NCBI RefSeq assembly: GCF_032884065.1
Contig: NC_088881.1
Location: 616,001 to 680,000 of the forward strand
DNA length: 64,000 nucleotides
Direction: 5' to 3'
Source of the DNA: Artemia franciscana
Lineage: Eukaryota > Arthropoda > Branchiopoda > Anostraca > Artemiidae
Below are positions 1 to 11,443 of the stretch, one piece after another (position 1 is the stretch's first letter; each line of letters opens with the position of its first letter). The notes below the pieces were generated by a model. It was not told the origin of the DNA. It made no database searches and saw nothing but the letters and a program-made list of their open reading frames with translations. The translations under genes were made by a program, and so were the position numbers.

Positions 1-51
1 TTGGTACCACAGAGGCACTATTTAGTTCTCTAAAAGAACTATAAATTTACT

Positions 52-231
52 TTACTTTCGGCCTTTTGGCTAAGATCAAAGTGTAGTATCAGTTCTTATC
101 AGCTTAATATTTGATACGGCCCCTACATGGGGCCCAGAATTATTTTTGGAAACCGGAGGGATGTCGGGGCTTGCTCTGCTCTCTTCACGCGTTGGCCCGG
201 TATTGCAGTACCTCCGGGATCGACGCACCCC
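52..231 (+). ncRNA. U2: U2 snRNA copy 1
   Basis: U2 snRNA is the spliceosomal RNA that pairs with the intron branch point in the nucleus. Seen here are the stem I core CGGCCTTTTGGCTAAGATC, the branch-point-pairing GTAGTA, stem IIa, a rebuilt stem IIb (GGCCCC/GGGGCC), the Sm site ATTTTTGG, and stem-loop IV with CCCGG/CCGGG around loop TATTGCAGTACCT, ending at CGCACCCC. The 180 nt length fits metazoan U2. The first nine bases read TTACTTTCG rather than the canonical ATCGCTTCT start, and one base after the branch-point region is A (TATCAG) where most U2 RNAs have T. The call as U2 homology is secure; expression is not shown. Confidence 0.94.
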
Positions 232-2313
232 TTTCGAAGGGAAACCAAAGTCCATGAACCCTAATCAATAATGTGTATAATACGTTTTCAAATAGTTCGT
301 GGTAACGAACTGTAGTAAGGAGCGACCCGGCTCAATAGTAACCAAAACTCTAAAAAACGGAATTTTGATACCAATAGTTACATCAAAAGAATCGCATTTT
401 AATGCTGATTTTAAATATATAAGTTTTATCAAGTTTTGTCTTACCCATCAAAAGTTACGAGCCTGAAAAAATCTGCCCTATTTTAGAAAATAGGGTGAAA
501 CACCCCCTAAAAGCCATAGAATCCTAATGAAAACCACACATTCAGATTAAGCTTATCAGAGAACCCTATTGTACAAGTTCCAAGATCCCATCTACAAAAA
601 TGTGGAATTTTGTATTTTTTGCCAGAAGACAAATCACGGATGCGTGTTTTTTTGTTGGTTTGTTTTTTTGTTTTTTTTTTGTTTTTTTTTCCAGGGGTGA
701 TCGTATCGACCCAGTGGTCCTAGAATTTTGAGAGAGAGCTCATTCGAACGGAAATGAAAAGTTCTAGTGCCCTTTTTAAGTGACCAAGAAAATCGTAGGG
801 CACCTAGAGAGAATAAATATGAAAAAGTTTTTTTCAATTGGAAGTATGGAGTAGCATTAAAACTTAAAACGAACAGAAAATATTACGCATATAAGGGGTT
901 CACCTCCTCCTAATACCTCACTCTTTACGCTAAAGGATTTTTAGTAATTTCAACTATTTATTCAACAGCCTTTGTGATTCAGGGGACAAAATTTAAGCTT
1001 TAATGCAAAGAGTTATTGACGCGTGGGCGAACCTTCTCATAAACGTAATAAAGACATACGAACATAGAAGTTTGTTACGTAAGCTAATTCGTAAGTTACG
1101 TATATCTTTTACTAATGAAAACGTTCGTAAAAACTAAAAGTTCTAGTTGCCTTTTTAAGTACCAGAAAAATTGGAGAGCAACTGGGCCTCCTTCCCCTCC
1201 TATTTTAGCAAAATCATTCGATCAAAACTATGGGAAAGCCATTTAGCCAAATAAATAAATATGCAAATTTCGCTTTAATTATTCTGCGGAGAGCCGAAAT
1301 CAAAACATGGATTAACTAAAAAACATTCAGAAATTAAATAAAAAAAACAAGTTTTTTTTTAACTGAAAGTAAGGAGCGACATTAAAACTTAAAAGGAACA
1401 GAAATTACCCCGTATATGAAAGGGGCTGCTCCTTCTTCAACGTCCTGCTCTTTACGCTAAAGTTTTCCTGTTTTAAAAAGTAGAGTTGAGAGAAAGAATC
1501 AAACTTTAGTGCAAAGAGCAAGGCGTTGAAAAAGGAGCAGCTCCTTTCATATACGGGGTAATTTCTGTTCGTTTTAAGTTTTAAAGTCGCTCCTTACTTT
1601 CAGTTAAAAAAAAACCTTGTTTGTTTTATTTAATTCAAAGTGAAGAGAGACCCTGCCGTTTGTTACTTAGTCCTCGAATATATTGGAAATCCTTTCTTTT
1701 TTTTCCATATGAAAAAACGAAGAAACACTGTATAAAATTTACAAAAATTAATGGTGAAAAAGCCAATGGGTGGACACCATAATTAATTTAAAGTGCCCAA
1801 GCTGGATCCAAGTCCCCATGCATCTTTATCGAAAATAGTTCGTAATTATAAACTGCTGAAATTTAAATTGAGCCAATATTCGATAAAATGGCTGAAGCGA
1901 TTGTTTTTGGCCTCAGGCGGCTTGGTACTGCGGTGAGTTGTTGATAGTAGTAATGACTAGAGCCCCTCCCCCCCTCTATGATTGTTAGAGAGAAAATAAT
2001 TGGCAAAGTCAGTAGAATGGTCACTGGGTTCTCAGAAATTAGAGTTTCAACTTTTCAGTCAAATTGATAAGAGAGTGAGAAACTCCTGATTTTCTTTTCT
2101 CAAAAAGGTAAACTTGCATTTAAACGATCTAGAGGCTTGCATATGAAAATGAAATGGGGCATTCCTATTTTCAAAAACAATTCAGAGACTTGATTCACAG
2201 CTGTGAAAAAAGTTTTGTAAAGCTGCATCTGTTTAATGAATTAGAGTTTCTGAGTGGCATTCAAAGCGACCGGATTTATGTCGAAAGACATTAGTGAAAT
2301 GTTATTACAATTC
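232..2313 (+). repeat. U2-U1 spacer, unit A
   Basis: Non-coding spacer of 2.1 kb repeated in every unit. It contains T-rich tracts near 650-690, a diverged half copy of the fold-back module at about 830-935, the full fold-back at 1351-1614, and AT-rich DNA up to U1. Short open frames here recur in all units only because the DNA recurs; they end in homopolymers and show no protein family. Confidence 0.75.
1351..1614. repeat. Fold-back repeat (copy 1)
   Basis: Two arms of about 105 bp in inverse orientation flank a loop of about 35 bp. Each arm reads from AACTGAAAGTAAGGAGCGAC through a GGGGCTGCTCC block to CTTTACGCTAAAG. The outer edges are T and A runs. It resembles a MITE or other fold-back element; no flanking target duplication is clear. 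Confidence 0.75.
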
Positions 2314-2462
2314 ATACTTACCTGGCTGGAGAGCTGCCTTACTCATGATGGAGGCGCTCCCAGGGTGAGGCTTATTGGCTGATCCCTGTGATTACTCCAA
2401 ATAGGGGGTAACTCAACAGCGTATTTTTTAGTAGTGGGGGATTGCGTTCACGCGGACCCCTC
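2314..2462 (+). ncRNA. U1: U1 snRNA copy 1, shortened stem-loop II
   Basis: U1 snRNA selects 5' splice sites in the nucleus. The 5' end ATACTTACCTGG is canonical and can pair with a 5' splice site. Stem-loop I has loop CTCATGATGG (usual core GATCATGAAGG), followed by CTCCCAGGG, the conserved SL II base, and stem-loop IV GTGGGGGATTGCGTTCACGC. The upper part of stem-loop II, the U1A/SNF-binding hairpin, is missing: AGGCTTATTGGCTGAT replaces the usual longer hairpin. The Sm site reads TATTTTTTAG, weaker than AATTTTTGG. Length is about 149 nt against about 164 in other animals. Confidence 0.92.
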
Positions 2463-2724
2463 TTCACACATTGAATAGGTTTCTTCTTTTGAGCTTGTAC
2501 TATGTTGTAATTTTGTGAATTGAAAGGAAAAAATATGCAAATTGACAATATTTAAATCAAGTAATTTAGAACATCTCTTAAATAAACACATTTTGTTTTT
2601 CTTAGTCTTGTATTAAAGCAAATGATGGGGTATCAATGACCAGTCGCCATAATTAAATTGCCTAAACTGATTGAATTCCTGATGCATTTTATTTTTGAAA
2701 ATACTCCGTAATTATCAAATACTG

Positions 2725-2970
2725 ACAGGCACGCCCATTACCGTTTTACCGGAGAAGGCACGCCCGATTTACCGTTTCATGAGCGATCCCTTCTGTAAAG
2801 CATATTTATATTTTCTGTCATTCACGCTGAAAAAGAACAATGTGCTCAATCTAAAGTTTCTGAGCAGAGCAATTCGCGCTCACAGTATTCTGAATAGCAC
2901 CAGAACTACATTTTACCTCGCTATTGAAGTGCTTTGTGAAGCTCGGTGTAACAGAAAGGGGTGTACATGA
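2725..2970 (+). pseudogene. hAT-like transposase fragment
   Basis: An open frame encodes RFMSDPFCKAYLYFLSFTL followed by KNNVLNLKF. This resembles the stretch '(N)PLxKAYLLFLxYILPxFxNLNLLFQS' found in hAT-type transposases and domesticated relatives. Only about 60 residues are visible, with no catalytic residues and no dimerisation domain. The fragment starts at CAGGCACGCCC, which would suit a hAT terminus, and carries a repeated subterminal GGCACGCCCGATTTACCG block. The open frame begins in flanking repeat DNA, so its first ATG is not meaningful. The family call rests on memory of the motif and is moderate. Confidence 0.5.
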
Positions 2971-5191
2971 GGTAGTTTAAAAACCGAGCTCAGCAGGGTT
3001 ATTGCTAAGAGGTTCCATTCTCCCGACTACCCCTATCAGTGTCAGTGTTCTTATATCGATTACCCTGGAACAGAACCAAGACACTCCACTGTTCTAAAAT
3101 CCTGTAAACCACTGCTTCAAGAGACAGCCATCGTGTTGCATTGATGGACAGTAGCCTGTGTTTGGCAATATTTGTAAACTCTTGAAACTTTTTATACTCC
3201 TTGATCGGTTTTGAACTTAAACCAATATAGTTGACTATGTCTCTACTAAATCTTCCAAGCTTTCAGGTAAGAGTTTTGAAGAATGAGAAAAGCACAGAGC
3301 CAAGGAGTGACTAGAACAGCCTAAGGTAAACAGGTGAGGCACCTATTTTTTGAGTATATAATAATTGTTTCCAACACAAATTTTGGCAATAAGTTACAAA
3401 CTTATTATTTATTGCCAATAGCTTATTTTTCTTCCTAAAAATACATGGCTTGCAGAAACCATGTAAAAGTTAGCTTTTCAAACATGAAAAGATTTTATAG
3501 AAAGCTCTCCAGGTAGTATTTTCTAGCTTTTCAAGTCATTTTTAAGGGTCAAGCACCCTTTTGAGCTAACTATTTCCAGGTATGATCGCAATTCGCAGGT
3601 TCAGTATGACTGGAAACGGCTTTCAAATTGCTTCAAACAAATGTGTCATGGCAGCAGAGGACCTCAAAATAAGCATGTTTTATCAGTTGGCACCAGGACT
3701 ACAAGCTATCTTGATTCCCTACGTTTGAACCATTTTTCCATGCGCATTACAATAACAGGCTTAGCATGGGTTTTACCTGTATTGGGAGGAAACACCCATT
3801 AGAAAGACAAAGTCAAATTTTTTTGGAGGACTTAAAACCGCGCGGTTGCTGTCCATATATTAGAAAAAAACATGGAAAACTTCATGATTCAGTCCCCCCC
3901 TCCCCCGTGACGACTTAACATAAGCCTACCATCGGGTGCTGTATATCCTTTTGTGTCAAATTTTCACCGATTTTGAGCAAAAACCATGCATCCTTGTGCT
4001 TCGAACACATCTCTGACTGTATTTAAAACTGTCATTAAAAATAAATTACTGACTGCCGAATCGATTCCTCAATAAAAACGAAACTTGTTGGTTGTATCCA
4101 CGCTTTAGACTTTCAATGCTTCACGCCATATAAGGATATTAACCAAAACGTCGAAAGGACTGAAACTGAAGCCAGAGTGTTAAAAGTATCAATTCAGACA
4201 GAGAAAAATGTTAGAATTTTGTTCAACAATATGAAACTTCGGCACAAAAATCATTTTTTTCATATTTCTGGATAATTTCAAAACCTCAAGCTACCCAATT
4301 AATTAACTCAATTCCGTTTATATAAAACTAAGTAAATTTAATTCATTTGGCAGCATAGTTAGGGTTGGTACTAAATGTTTAGAGTTGACACCATGGAACT
4401 TGCAGATAATCTAGTTTGTTACTGTTGAAATCGGTAGGAAAAGCCGGTTTTTGCCGAAGCTTAGTATTATCCAAAAAAAACAGGTCTTGAACCATTTTCT
4501 AGGGTCATGCATTCTTTGTGACTATTTATATAGGTCAAACCATTGAGCACGTTGCCTAACTTTGAGGCATCGCTTAGTAATTATGATAGTAGTGAAAGCA
4601 ATACCCAGGGTGCTTAAGGGGTTCCTCAAAATGTCTCTCCAACTGGTAAAAACATAACAAATATGAATATAAAAAATGTATGCGTTTTTTGTGTAAACCT
4701 CACAAAAACCAAACACAAAACACCAAACACAAAAACTTTTTAACGCAGTACTTTAAAACTTTAGCGTAAAGAGCGGGGAGGGGTAAGTAGGGGGCAGCCC
4801 TTTCACACACGACTAATTTCTGTTTGTTAATGCCGCTCTTTACTTTCGTTTAAAATAAAAAAGATTTCTTTTTCATTTACTACACTATAAACTAATAGAA
4901 TGTATAATGCTGGCAAGAGCGGCTGCTCTAAAATCATATAATGCCATAACATTACTGCATTTTAAAAGAATATGAGATTTTTTCTAGCAAAAATACTTTA
5001 TTGTACCCTTTGTATCCCCTATAAGCGTCAGAATACTCTAGACACACTATTAACTAAGTTACGCTACGCTAATTGAAGCATTTCACGCGAAAGTTCTTTC
5101 ATAGGATGATGTAAAAATCTACGAACCATAATCATCGTCTAAAATTATCGCAATCATCACAAGCAAATTTTTTTAAAAATTTTAAGCTCTA

Positions 5192-5301
5192 CTAGCTGTT
5201 GGGGTGGCGCTTCGCACCCCCGCCAAGCCCCCCTTGCGCGTAAGTCGTTACGTGCCATATTAGTTACGCGCCATTGTAAATGTGTCCCTGTGTCCCACCT
5301 G

Positions 5302-5386
<85 letters not shown>

Positions 5387-5570
5387 GTTTTTAACTACGT
5401 AAAACTTGCGAATATACAACATTCTTCGCTGTCCCACTGTCTGTGCATATAAATAGATTGTCAGGTTTACTTACTCTTGGACATGCAGCATATAATTGTC
5501 CACGACCAAAACAATCCGTATTTAGATCTATGCCTCATTATTCTAATGATTGCCCTTAAGTGTTGTTGTT
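5192..5570 (-). mobile_element. Helitron 3' end with helicase C-terminus
   Basis: Reading the minus strand downward from about 5559 gives GQSLE, two stop codons, then [29 protein letters not shown] and [10 protein letters not shown] before a stop at 5391. This is the C-terminal end of the Pif1-type helicase of Helitrons ('GQSLERVGIDL...GQLYVACSRV'). After the stop come the AT microsatellite, the GC-rich hairpin GGGGTGCGAAGCGCCACCCC and the terminal CTAG at 5192-5195 followed by T. That matches the Helitron CTRR end preceded by a hairpin. It is a degraded 5'-truncated copy; a CAA codon before GQSLE is also now a stop. Confidence 0.82.
5305..5376. repeat. (AT)36 microsatellite
   Basis: Uninterrupted AT dinucleotide run of 72 bp inside the Helitron 3' untranslated part. 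The same locus is 130 bp and 84 bp in the other two copies, so it varies in length between duplicates. Confidence 0.97.
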
Positions 5571-7091
5571 TTTCAGTTAATTAAGGCTTTATGTGTAAAA
5601 AAGTCTTGGTACTTGAAAGAATAGGAGATAATTTAAGACAATAAGAAAGAAGTAAATAAAGTAAATAAACAAAACAAAGAGTAAGTTAAGCAAAGTCATA
5701 AAGTAAAAATAGGAAGAGAGATATAGAAAATAAGAAAGAAACAAGAAGAGATACTCTGTTTTTTAGACTTTTAATTCATATAGGGTGACGAAAGAAAGTA
5801 GGCAGAACTTTTATAGCTTTTTTGCATAATCTATGGAGAATTAAAATGTGTGGAAAAGGTATGCTGTGTAATTATGTAATAACTGTGTAATGTAATTATG
5901 TTAACTGTGTAATTATGTTATTAAAAGGTATGCGTGGAAATTATGTAGCTTCACTTGAAGCGAAATAAAATTGTTGGTCGCATTCAAAAGTGAAAATAAA
6001 TGTCTGGGCTTATTCCGGACATCTCAGTGAAATGTCCGAAGTAACCCCTTAACAAGCGTCTGAAATAACCCCATTGTGTCCATATAGTTTTGAATACAGG
6101 TTCAGAGCAAACCAAATCAGATGGCAGAGTTTTAATGAATAAAATGTCCTAAAGAAGAATCAATTTTAAGGTAGTAAGCATAAAGTTTATTAAAAGTCTG
6201 TGCGCAATGAACTTATAAAAGAATTGAAAAATCAAGTGACTTACCTCATAAATTGCTGTTGTACTGTTTTTTTTTTTTTTTTCAGAAACGGTAAAACTAT
6301 TTACTTTCTGAATGAGCCTCCATAGTACAAAAATAAAGGACGCTATTTCATGATTTTTTACACACCGATATATGGTTGTTCGAAGTAAATGGCTTGTCCA
6401 GATTAGCCCATTGTCCAAGGTAACCCCGGTCTCCCCTACAGGGCATAGGGTTGGAACAGTTGAGATGTTTGGAAGATAAATAGGATACATGTAATTTGGG
6501 CTATGTGTTTGCACATTAGGGGGGAAGGTTGGCAAGGGCCCCGGCAGTAGTGGTGGTTGGGTGACAGGGAATATATTTGAGCAACTCGATCTTCTCATCC
6601 TATACCACAAACTTCCTTCCCAGACAGGCTATTCTACTTCATCATCAATCCTCTGCTAGATAAAAAAAAGCATCACGTGACTAGTTGTCAAGCTTGCCAC
6701 TCTTTCGCTTTTTTGCTTCTCAGTTTTTTTTTTTGTTTATCTAAGAATGTGACTGGTTTGCAAAAATACGTCATAAAATTAATCTAATTAATTAAAACAT
6801 AATCTTTAAAACGGAACCATTGGTCCGTAGCCTCTCTTATTCCCTTCGGAACGCCAAAGCTACTGTCGAAAATATCTTATAAAAATAGCCTAATGGAAAT
6901 GATTATGCAATCTCTAATAAAGCCCACTTTTTCGTAGAAAAAAAAATTACCTAGATAACTGTACAAATAAAAACAAAAAGAAAAAAATCATTGAAATAGA
7001 TACGAAAAATGAAGACAAAATTAGGCAAAAGGAGAAAGCACCAGACAGATCACTTTCATGTATTTAAGCAATTAAATAGAAAAAAAAAGAA

Positions 7092-7354
7092 GTTTTTTCA
7101 ACTGAAAGTAAGGAGCGACATTAAAACTTAAAACGAACAGAAATTACTTCGTATATGAAAGGGGCTGCTTCCTCATTTACGCCCCGCTCTTTACGCTAAA
7201 GTTTGACTATTCCTCTCAGCTCTTCTCTTTAAAAAAGTAAAAAACTTTAGCGTAAAGAGCGGGGCGTTGATGAGGAAGCAGCCCCTTTCATATACGAAGT
7301 AATTTCTGTTCGTTTTAAGTTTTAATGTCGCTCCTTACTTTCAGTTGAAAAAAC
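7092..7354. repeat. Fold-back repeat (copy 2)
   Basis: Inverted arms of about 110 bp run from GTTTTTTCAACTGAAAGTAA to its complement. Pairing looks near perfect across the arms, including the CTTTACGCTAAAG / CTTTAGCGTAAAG blocks next to a loop of about 40 bp. It marks the point where the unit changes orientation. Confidence 0.8.
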
Positions 7355-9357
7355 TTTTTTTTCTATTTAATTTCTGAACGTTTTTAAATCAATACATGTT
7401 TTGATTTTGGCTCTCCGCAGAGGAATTTGCATATTTTTTTTTTTTTTTTTTTTTGTCTAAATGGCTTTCTCATAATTTTGATCGAATGATTTTGAGAAAA
7501 AAAGAGCGGGGAGGAAGCCTTGTTGCCTTCCAATTTTTTGGTTAATTAAATAGGCAACTAGAACTTCTATTTTTTTGCGAATCTTTTTATTAGTAAAAGA
7601 TATACGTAACTTATAAATTAGCTTGCGTAAAGAATTTTTTATTCTCATGTTTTTATTACACATATGAGAGGGTTCGCCGCCTCGTCAGTACCTCTCTCTT
7701 TACACCAAATCTTAAATTTTGTCCCAATTCATTAAGAATGACCCCTGAATCACAAGAGCCGTAGAATAAATAGTTGACATTACTAAAAATACTTTAGCGT
7801 AAAGAGCGAGGTATTAGGAGGAGGTGAGCCCCTCATATGGGTAATAATTTCTGTTCGTTTTAGTTTTAATGCTGCTCCTTACTTCCAGCTGAAAAAAAAC
7901 TTGTTCATATTTATTTTTTCATTGTTTTTTTTAAATAATGCTAGTAAATCCTGCGCTCCCTTCATGGAAATTTTCTTCCCCCATGACAAATTCCTCGATG
8001 AAAAGTTCCCCAAGTATATCCCGCTCTTCTCAACCCCTCCCCCCAACCAAAAAATCCTCCTGAAAACGCCTGTACACTTCCCAATAACCATTACTATAAG
8101 TAAGCACTGGTCAAAGTTTGTAACTTGTAGCCCCTCCCAAGGGGACTGTGGAGGAGTAAGTCGTCTCCAAAGACATAGTTGTAAGGTTTTTCGACTACGC
8201 TAAATAAAATGGCTATCTCAGAATTTTGATCCGTTGACTTAGGGAAAATAATTAGCGTGGGAGGGGGCCTAGCTGCCCTCCAATTTTTTTGGTCACTTAA
8301 AAAGGGCACTAGAACTTTTCATTTCCGTTAGAATGAGCCCTCTCGCAACATTCTAGGACACTTCTATAGTAGGTTTCTCTGATACGGTGAATCTGATGGT
8401 GTAATTTTCGTTAAGATTCTATGACTTTTAGGGGGTGTTTCCCCCTATTTTCTAAAATAACTCAAAAATTCTCAGGCTCGTAACTTTTGATACGTAAGAC
8501 TAAACTTGATGAAACTTATATATTTAAAATCAGCATTAAAATGCGATACTTTTGATGTAGCTATTGGTATCAAAATTCCATTTTTTAGAGTTTTGGTTTC
8601 TATTGAGCCGGGTCGCTCCTCACTACAGTTCGTTACCACAAACAGTTAGATAAGTGTGACTTAGTTCCAATTTTTCAGCTTTTGTAATTCACGCATGTAT
8701 CCTAAACATTTTATTTTTTGAACGTATGAAGCAGCATTTTGATCTGCGTCATCAATGTTGCAACATAAATGTTTCAGCTTTTAAACTTCTATAATATGTG
8801 TTTTATATCTTTTTAACTCCATTATTAATCAATAAATCGTTATAATATAAATAAAATAAGATTTTATACTGTACAATTGTGATTAAATATTTTTTAACAA
8901 TTTTTAAAAGAAAAGTACTGAAAATCAAACATTAAATAAGTTGAGAATGATTGTACCTCAAATTAATTATATATTGCTCTTCAATATTGCTACAATAATA
9001 AAACTTGAAATAGAAACTTATATAATTTTTGAAAGCTGAAAATTAAGGAGACGGTAACTCTGATTCTTAATTTCAGCTAAACAATTTGAATCGTCGGAGT
9101 AACAGAGAATGTTACACCTGTACTCCTATTATTAATCCCCTTAAAACCAGAATTGATAAGGAAACTTTATACATAGGTTTATAAGACGCACTGTTGCTAT
9201 TCGTTATATAGCCCAGTACAAAGTGAGCGTGAAATTTAGTTTCTTCCAAAATTTTGTCTCAAAACTAATGCAAACCTATAAATTCAAGCATCTACAGAAA
9301 CACATCATTTTTTTTTAACTAACTTTATAGTACTAAATAGCACCTCTGTGGTACCGA
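7355..9357 (-). repeat. Inverted arm without U2, unit A
   Basis: Reverse-complement copy of the spacer downstream of U2, read from 9357 to 7355. It starts with the U2 upstream box (TTCGGTACCACAGAGGTGC at 9357). U2 and its immediate 3' flank are replaced by about 660 bp of AT-rich DNA (about 8640-9300) with no recognised content. Homology to the U2-unit spacer resumes at the GTTCGTTACC block near 8630. Confidence 0.75.
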
Positions 9358-10894
9358 ATGGCTTCTGTTAGTTTTTACCACCTTTTTCACTTGATTTTGG
9401 AAAAAAGGCTCCAAGTTTGGATTTTGACGAAATTACGCCACTGTAGAAAAGCATAAGAAATGGAAAAGTCCTATAATAAGGACTCGAGCTAGAAGGATGG
9501 TAGAAACCAAGTAGTACGAGGAAAGTTGAATTCCAATATGGTGGTATCTTTTGATTTTTCAAGGGCAGAATACCAATCGCCTTAGGCAGTAATAGTGTGT
9601 ATTGATTTGAGTTACCTTTGTTCAGATTTCTTGAGCAATGCTTTGCCTTTTACTTTTTAGCCTAAATAAAATAAGTGGCTATGCTCTAAGGATAACAAAT
9701 CCAGAAATAGTTACTTTCTAAGACGAAACAAAAGAGAACTAAATGTAGCCTGGACTTGGCTCGCTTTTACACCATCTAAGGGCTTAAGAAATAAATACAA
9801 GAATTGTTTCCATCCAATCTTGTGCAGGCCCATTGGCCCATCAATCACAAAGTCTTCTCCCTCTGATGACAAAATAGATTTCTATAAAATTTAGGACGGT
9901 TCTGCAGGAAAAGCTTGCTAAAAAACCAATAGAATACCCAAATGAAAGGATTTGTCCCGGTAAGATCTCAAAACTGCCTCATTTTAGAGGAGCCCCTAAA
10001 CTGGAATGGAAATACGGTTCCTAAACGAGGGAGGAATGAGGGCCCTAAGATAATATAGACTCAAGAGCACCTAGGACTTGGCACGCTATTGCACCAAACC
10101 AAGAGTGCCTTCGAGCATCCCTTACCCGCTTAAAAGTAGCTTCCCTTAGATGTAATCTGCAAAAGATAACAACAAACATTTAGCCAGCCACATTTAGCCA
10201 GTCAAATTTACCCAAACATTTAGCCGCATCACATGATTTTTGGGCCAAAATCCGGCCCAAAAATCATATGATGCGAAAACATATTCAAAAACATATTCAA
10301 TGAATAGCAATTCATGGGCAACTTTAATGACATGCTACTAAAACTATATCCACAGAACATAACATAAATATTCAGTAATCAGGCCCAAAAATAATTGTAA
10401 TGTAGCTCAATGGTCGATCAATTGCTGTAGCCAAAGGCCCCTCTATTAAAATATTCCAAGAAGCTTAGCGGTAGTGAAGGAATTCTTAGTCTAATATGTT
10501 GTCAATGCAATTGACTTGATGAAATGTGTGGTGACCAAGAGCATTTCACTTTTTAAGACTAGCCTTTGTGACTTAATTTAAATTTCAGCAATTTGATTCG
10601 ATTCCTAGTTCAATTTAAAAATCAGTATTTGATAATTACGGAGTATTTTCAAAAACAAAATGCAGCAGGAATTCAATCAGTTTAGGCAATTTAATTTAAT
10701 TATGGCGACTGGTCATTGATACCCCACCATTTGTTTTAATACAATACTAAGAAAAAACGAAATGTGTTTATTTAAGAGATGTTCTAATTTACTTGGTTTA
10801 AACATTATCAATTTGCATACTTTTTCCTATCAATTCACAAAATTGCAACATAGTGCGGGCTCAAAGGAAGAAACCTATTCAATGTATGGACAAA
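9358..10894 (-). repeat. Inverted U5-U2 spacer, unit A
   Basis: Reverse complement of the U2-proximal spacer seen at about 16130-17166, followed by the inverse of the U1-U5 spacer (14160-14400). It has no U5 copy. It holds the short GGCC hairpin at 10225-10275. I see no coding potential. Confidence 0.7.
10225..10275. repeat. 22-bp-stem hairpin (GGCC hairpin)
   Basis: CGCATCACATGATTTTTGGG, then CC, a 7-base spacer and the complementary arm; one mismatch in about 22 pairs. Recurs five more times in the U5-U2 spacers of the window. Confidence 0.8.
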
Positions 10895-10931
10895 GGTCCG
10901 TGGGAACTCAGTCCCCTATTACCAAAAATTT
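10895..10931 (-). pseudogene. U1 3' fragment
   Basis: On the minus strand this gives the Sm site AATTTTTGG, then TAATAGGGGACTG and ACGGACC, matching the 3' third of U1. It stops abruptly against a plus-strand U2 fragment. Confidence 0.8.
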
Positions 10932-11020
10932 AGGGTATTGCACTACCTTCGGGATCGGCGCACCCCTTTCGACGGGAAACCAAAGTCCATGAACCCTAGC
11001 CAATAGTGGGTACAATAGGT
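10932..11020 (+). pseudogene. U2 3' fragment with 3' flank
   Basis: GGTATTGCACTACCTTCGGG and GCGCACCCC are the stem-loop IV end of U2, followed by the same 3' flank as in full copies (GGGAAACCAAAGTCCATGAA). It is fused head-on to a U1 fragment and then to truncated spacer pieces up to 11225, so this is a rearrangement junction. Confidence 0.82.
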
Positions 11021-11225
11021 TATTCAAAGTGAAGAGAGACCCTGCCGCTAGTTACTTAGTCCTTGAATACATTGAAAATCATTTTTTTTTTGCATATGAA
11101 AAAAAGAAGAAACACTGTCTAGAAGAAACAAAGTCTAGGCCCCTTCCCACGCTCATCTTTTCCCCAGAGTAGTCGGATCAAAATTCTGAGATAGCCATTT
11201 TATTCAACATAGTCTAAAACCACTG
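11021..11225. repeat. Mosaic of truncated unit pieces
   Basis: Short stretches normally far apart in the unit lie side by side: the AAGTGAAGAGAGACCCTGCCG piece (near 1635 in unit A), then the CTTCCCACGCTCATC piece that normally lies about 750 bp downstream of U2, then the U2 upstream box of the next unit. Confidence 0.7.
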
Positions 11226-11264
11226 AGGCACTATTTAGTACTCTAAAAGAACTATAAATTTACT

Positions 11265-11443
11265 TTACTTTCGGCCTTTTGGCTAAGATCAAAGTGTAGT
11301 ATCTGTTCTTATCAGCTTAATATTTGATACGGCCCCTACATGGGGCCCAGAATTATTTTTGGAAACCGGAGGGATGTCGGGGCTTGCTCCGGTCCCTTCA
11401 CGCGTTGGTCCGGTATTGCAGTACCTCCGGGATTGACGCACCC
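11265..11443 (+). ncRNA. U2: U2 snRNA copy 2
   Basis: Same core as copy 1: stem I, GTAGTA, Sm site and stem-loop IV. It has the usual TATCTG after the branch-point region. Stem-loop IV carries a G-C to G-U type change on one side (GGTCCGG / CCGGGATT) that keeps pairing. One C is missing at the 3' end. The 5' start is again TTACTTTCG. Confidence 0.93.

Larger units (their letters stand above)
2725..7091. repeat. Composite insert W, unit A
   Basis: In the short units, sequence after U1 passes unbroken from ATTATCAARTACTGA into TTTTTAAA. Here a 4.4 kb segment starting CAGGCACGCCC follows ACTGA instead. It holds a hAT transposase fragment, a half copy of the fold-back module near 4745-4850, a Helitron 3' end with an AT microsatellite, and AT-rich DNA with small tandem repeats near 5840-5940. 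The segment ends at the second fold-back. It is found three times in the window. Confidence 0.75.
1..10894. repeat. Long snRNA repeat unit A (U2-U1-insert-inverted arm)
   Basis: The unit begins at the conserved box TTGGTACCACAGAGGCACTA upstream of U2. It runs through U2, a spacer with a fold-back repeat and U1. It then enters an insert at 2725-7091 that holds hAT and Helitron remnants. From 7092 the unit continues in inverse orientation: fold-back, spacer, U2 upstream box at 9300-9357 without U2, then the inverted U5-to-U2 spacer. It has lost about 350 bp near 805 that its near-identical partner keeps at about 17970-18325. Confidence 0.85.

Noticed and set aside
3903-3925. U4-like stretch CCGTGACGACTT
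   Set aside because: Only about 12 bases match the U4 3' domain; the 5' domain, kink-turn and following stem are absent.
6149-6610. 153-codon minus-strand frame, repeated at 23803 and 50785, with a donor-like GAG|GTAAGT
   Set aside because: It is kept in three recent copies of the insert, which is not independent evidence, and its residues suggest no family. The reading frame is disturbed at an A run in one copy.
1-9357. TTGGTACCACAGAGG at both ends as transposon terminal inverted repeats
   Set aside because: Homology between the two arms continues well outside the box on both sides, and no target duplication exists. It is the U2 upstream region in an inverted duplication.
10398-10609. tRNA-like A box (TAGCTCAATGGTCG) and B box (GATTCGATTCC)
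   Set aside because: They lie about 190 bp apart with no cloverleaf between them, so this is not a tRNA and is only weak evidence for a SINE.
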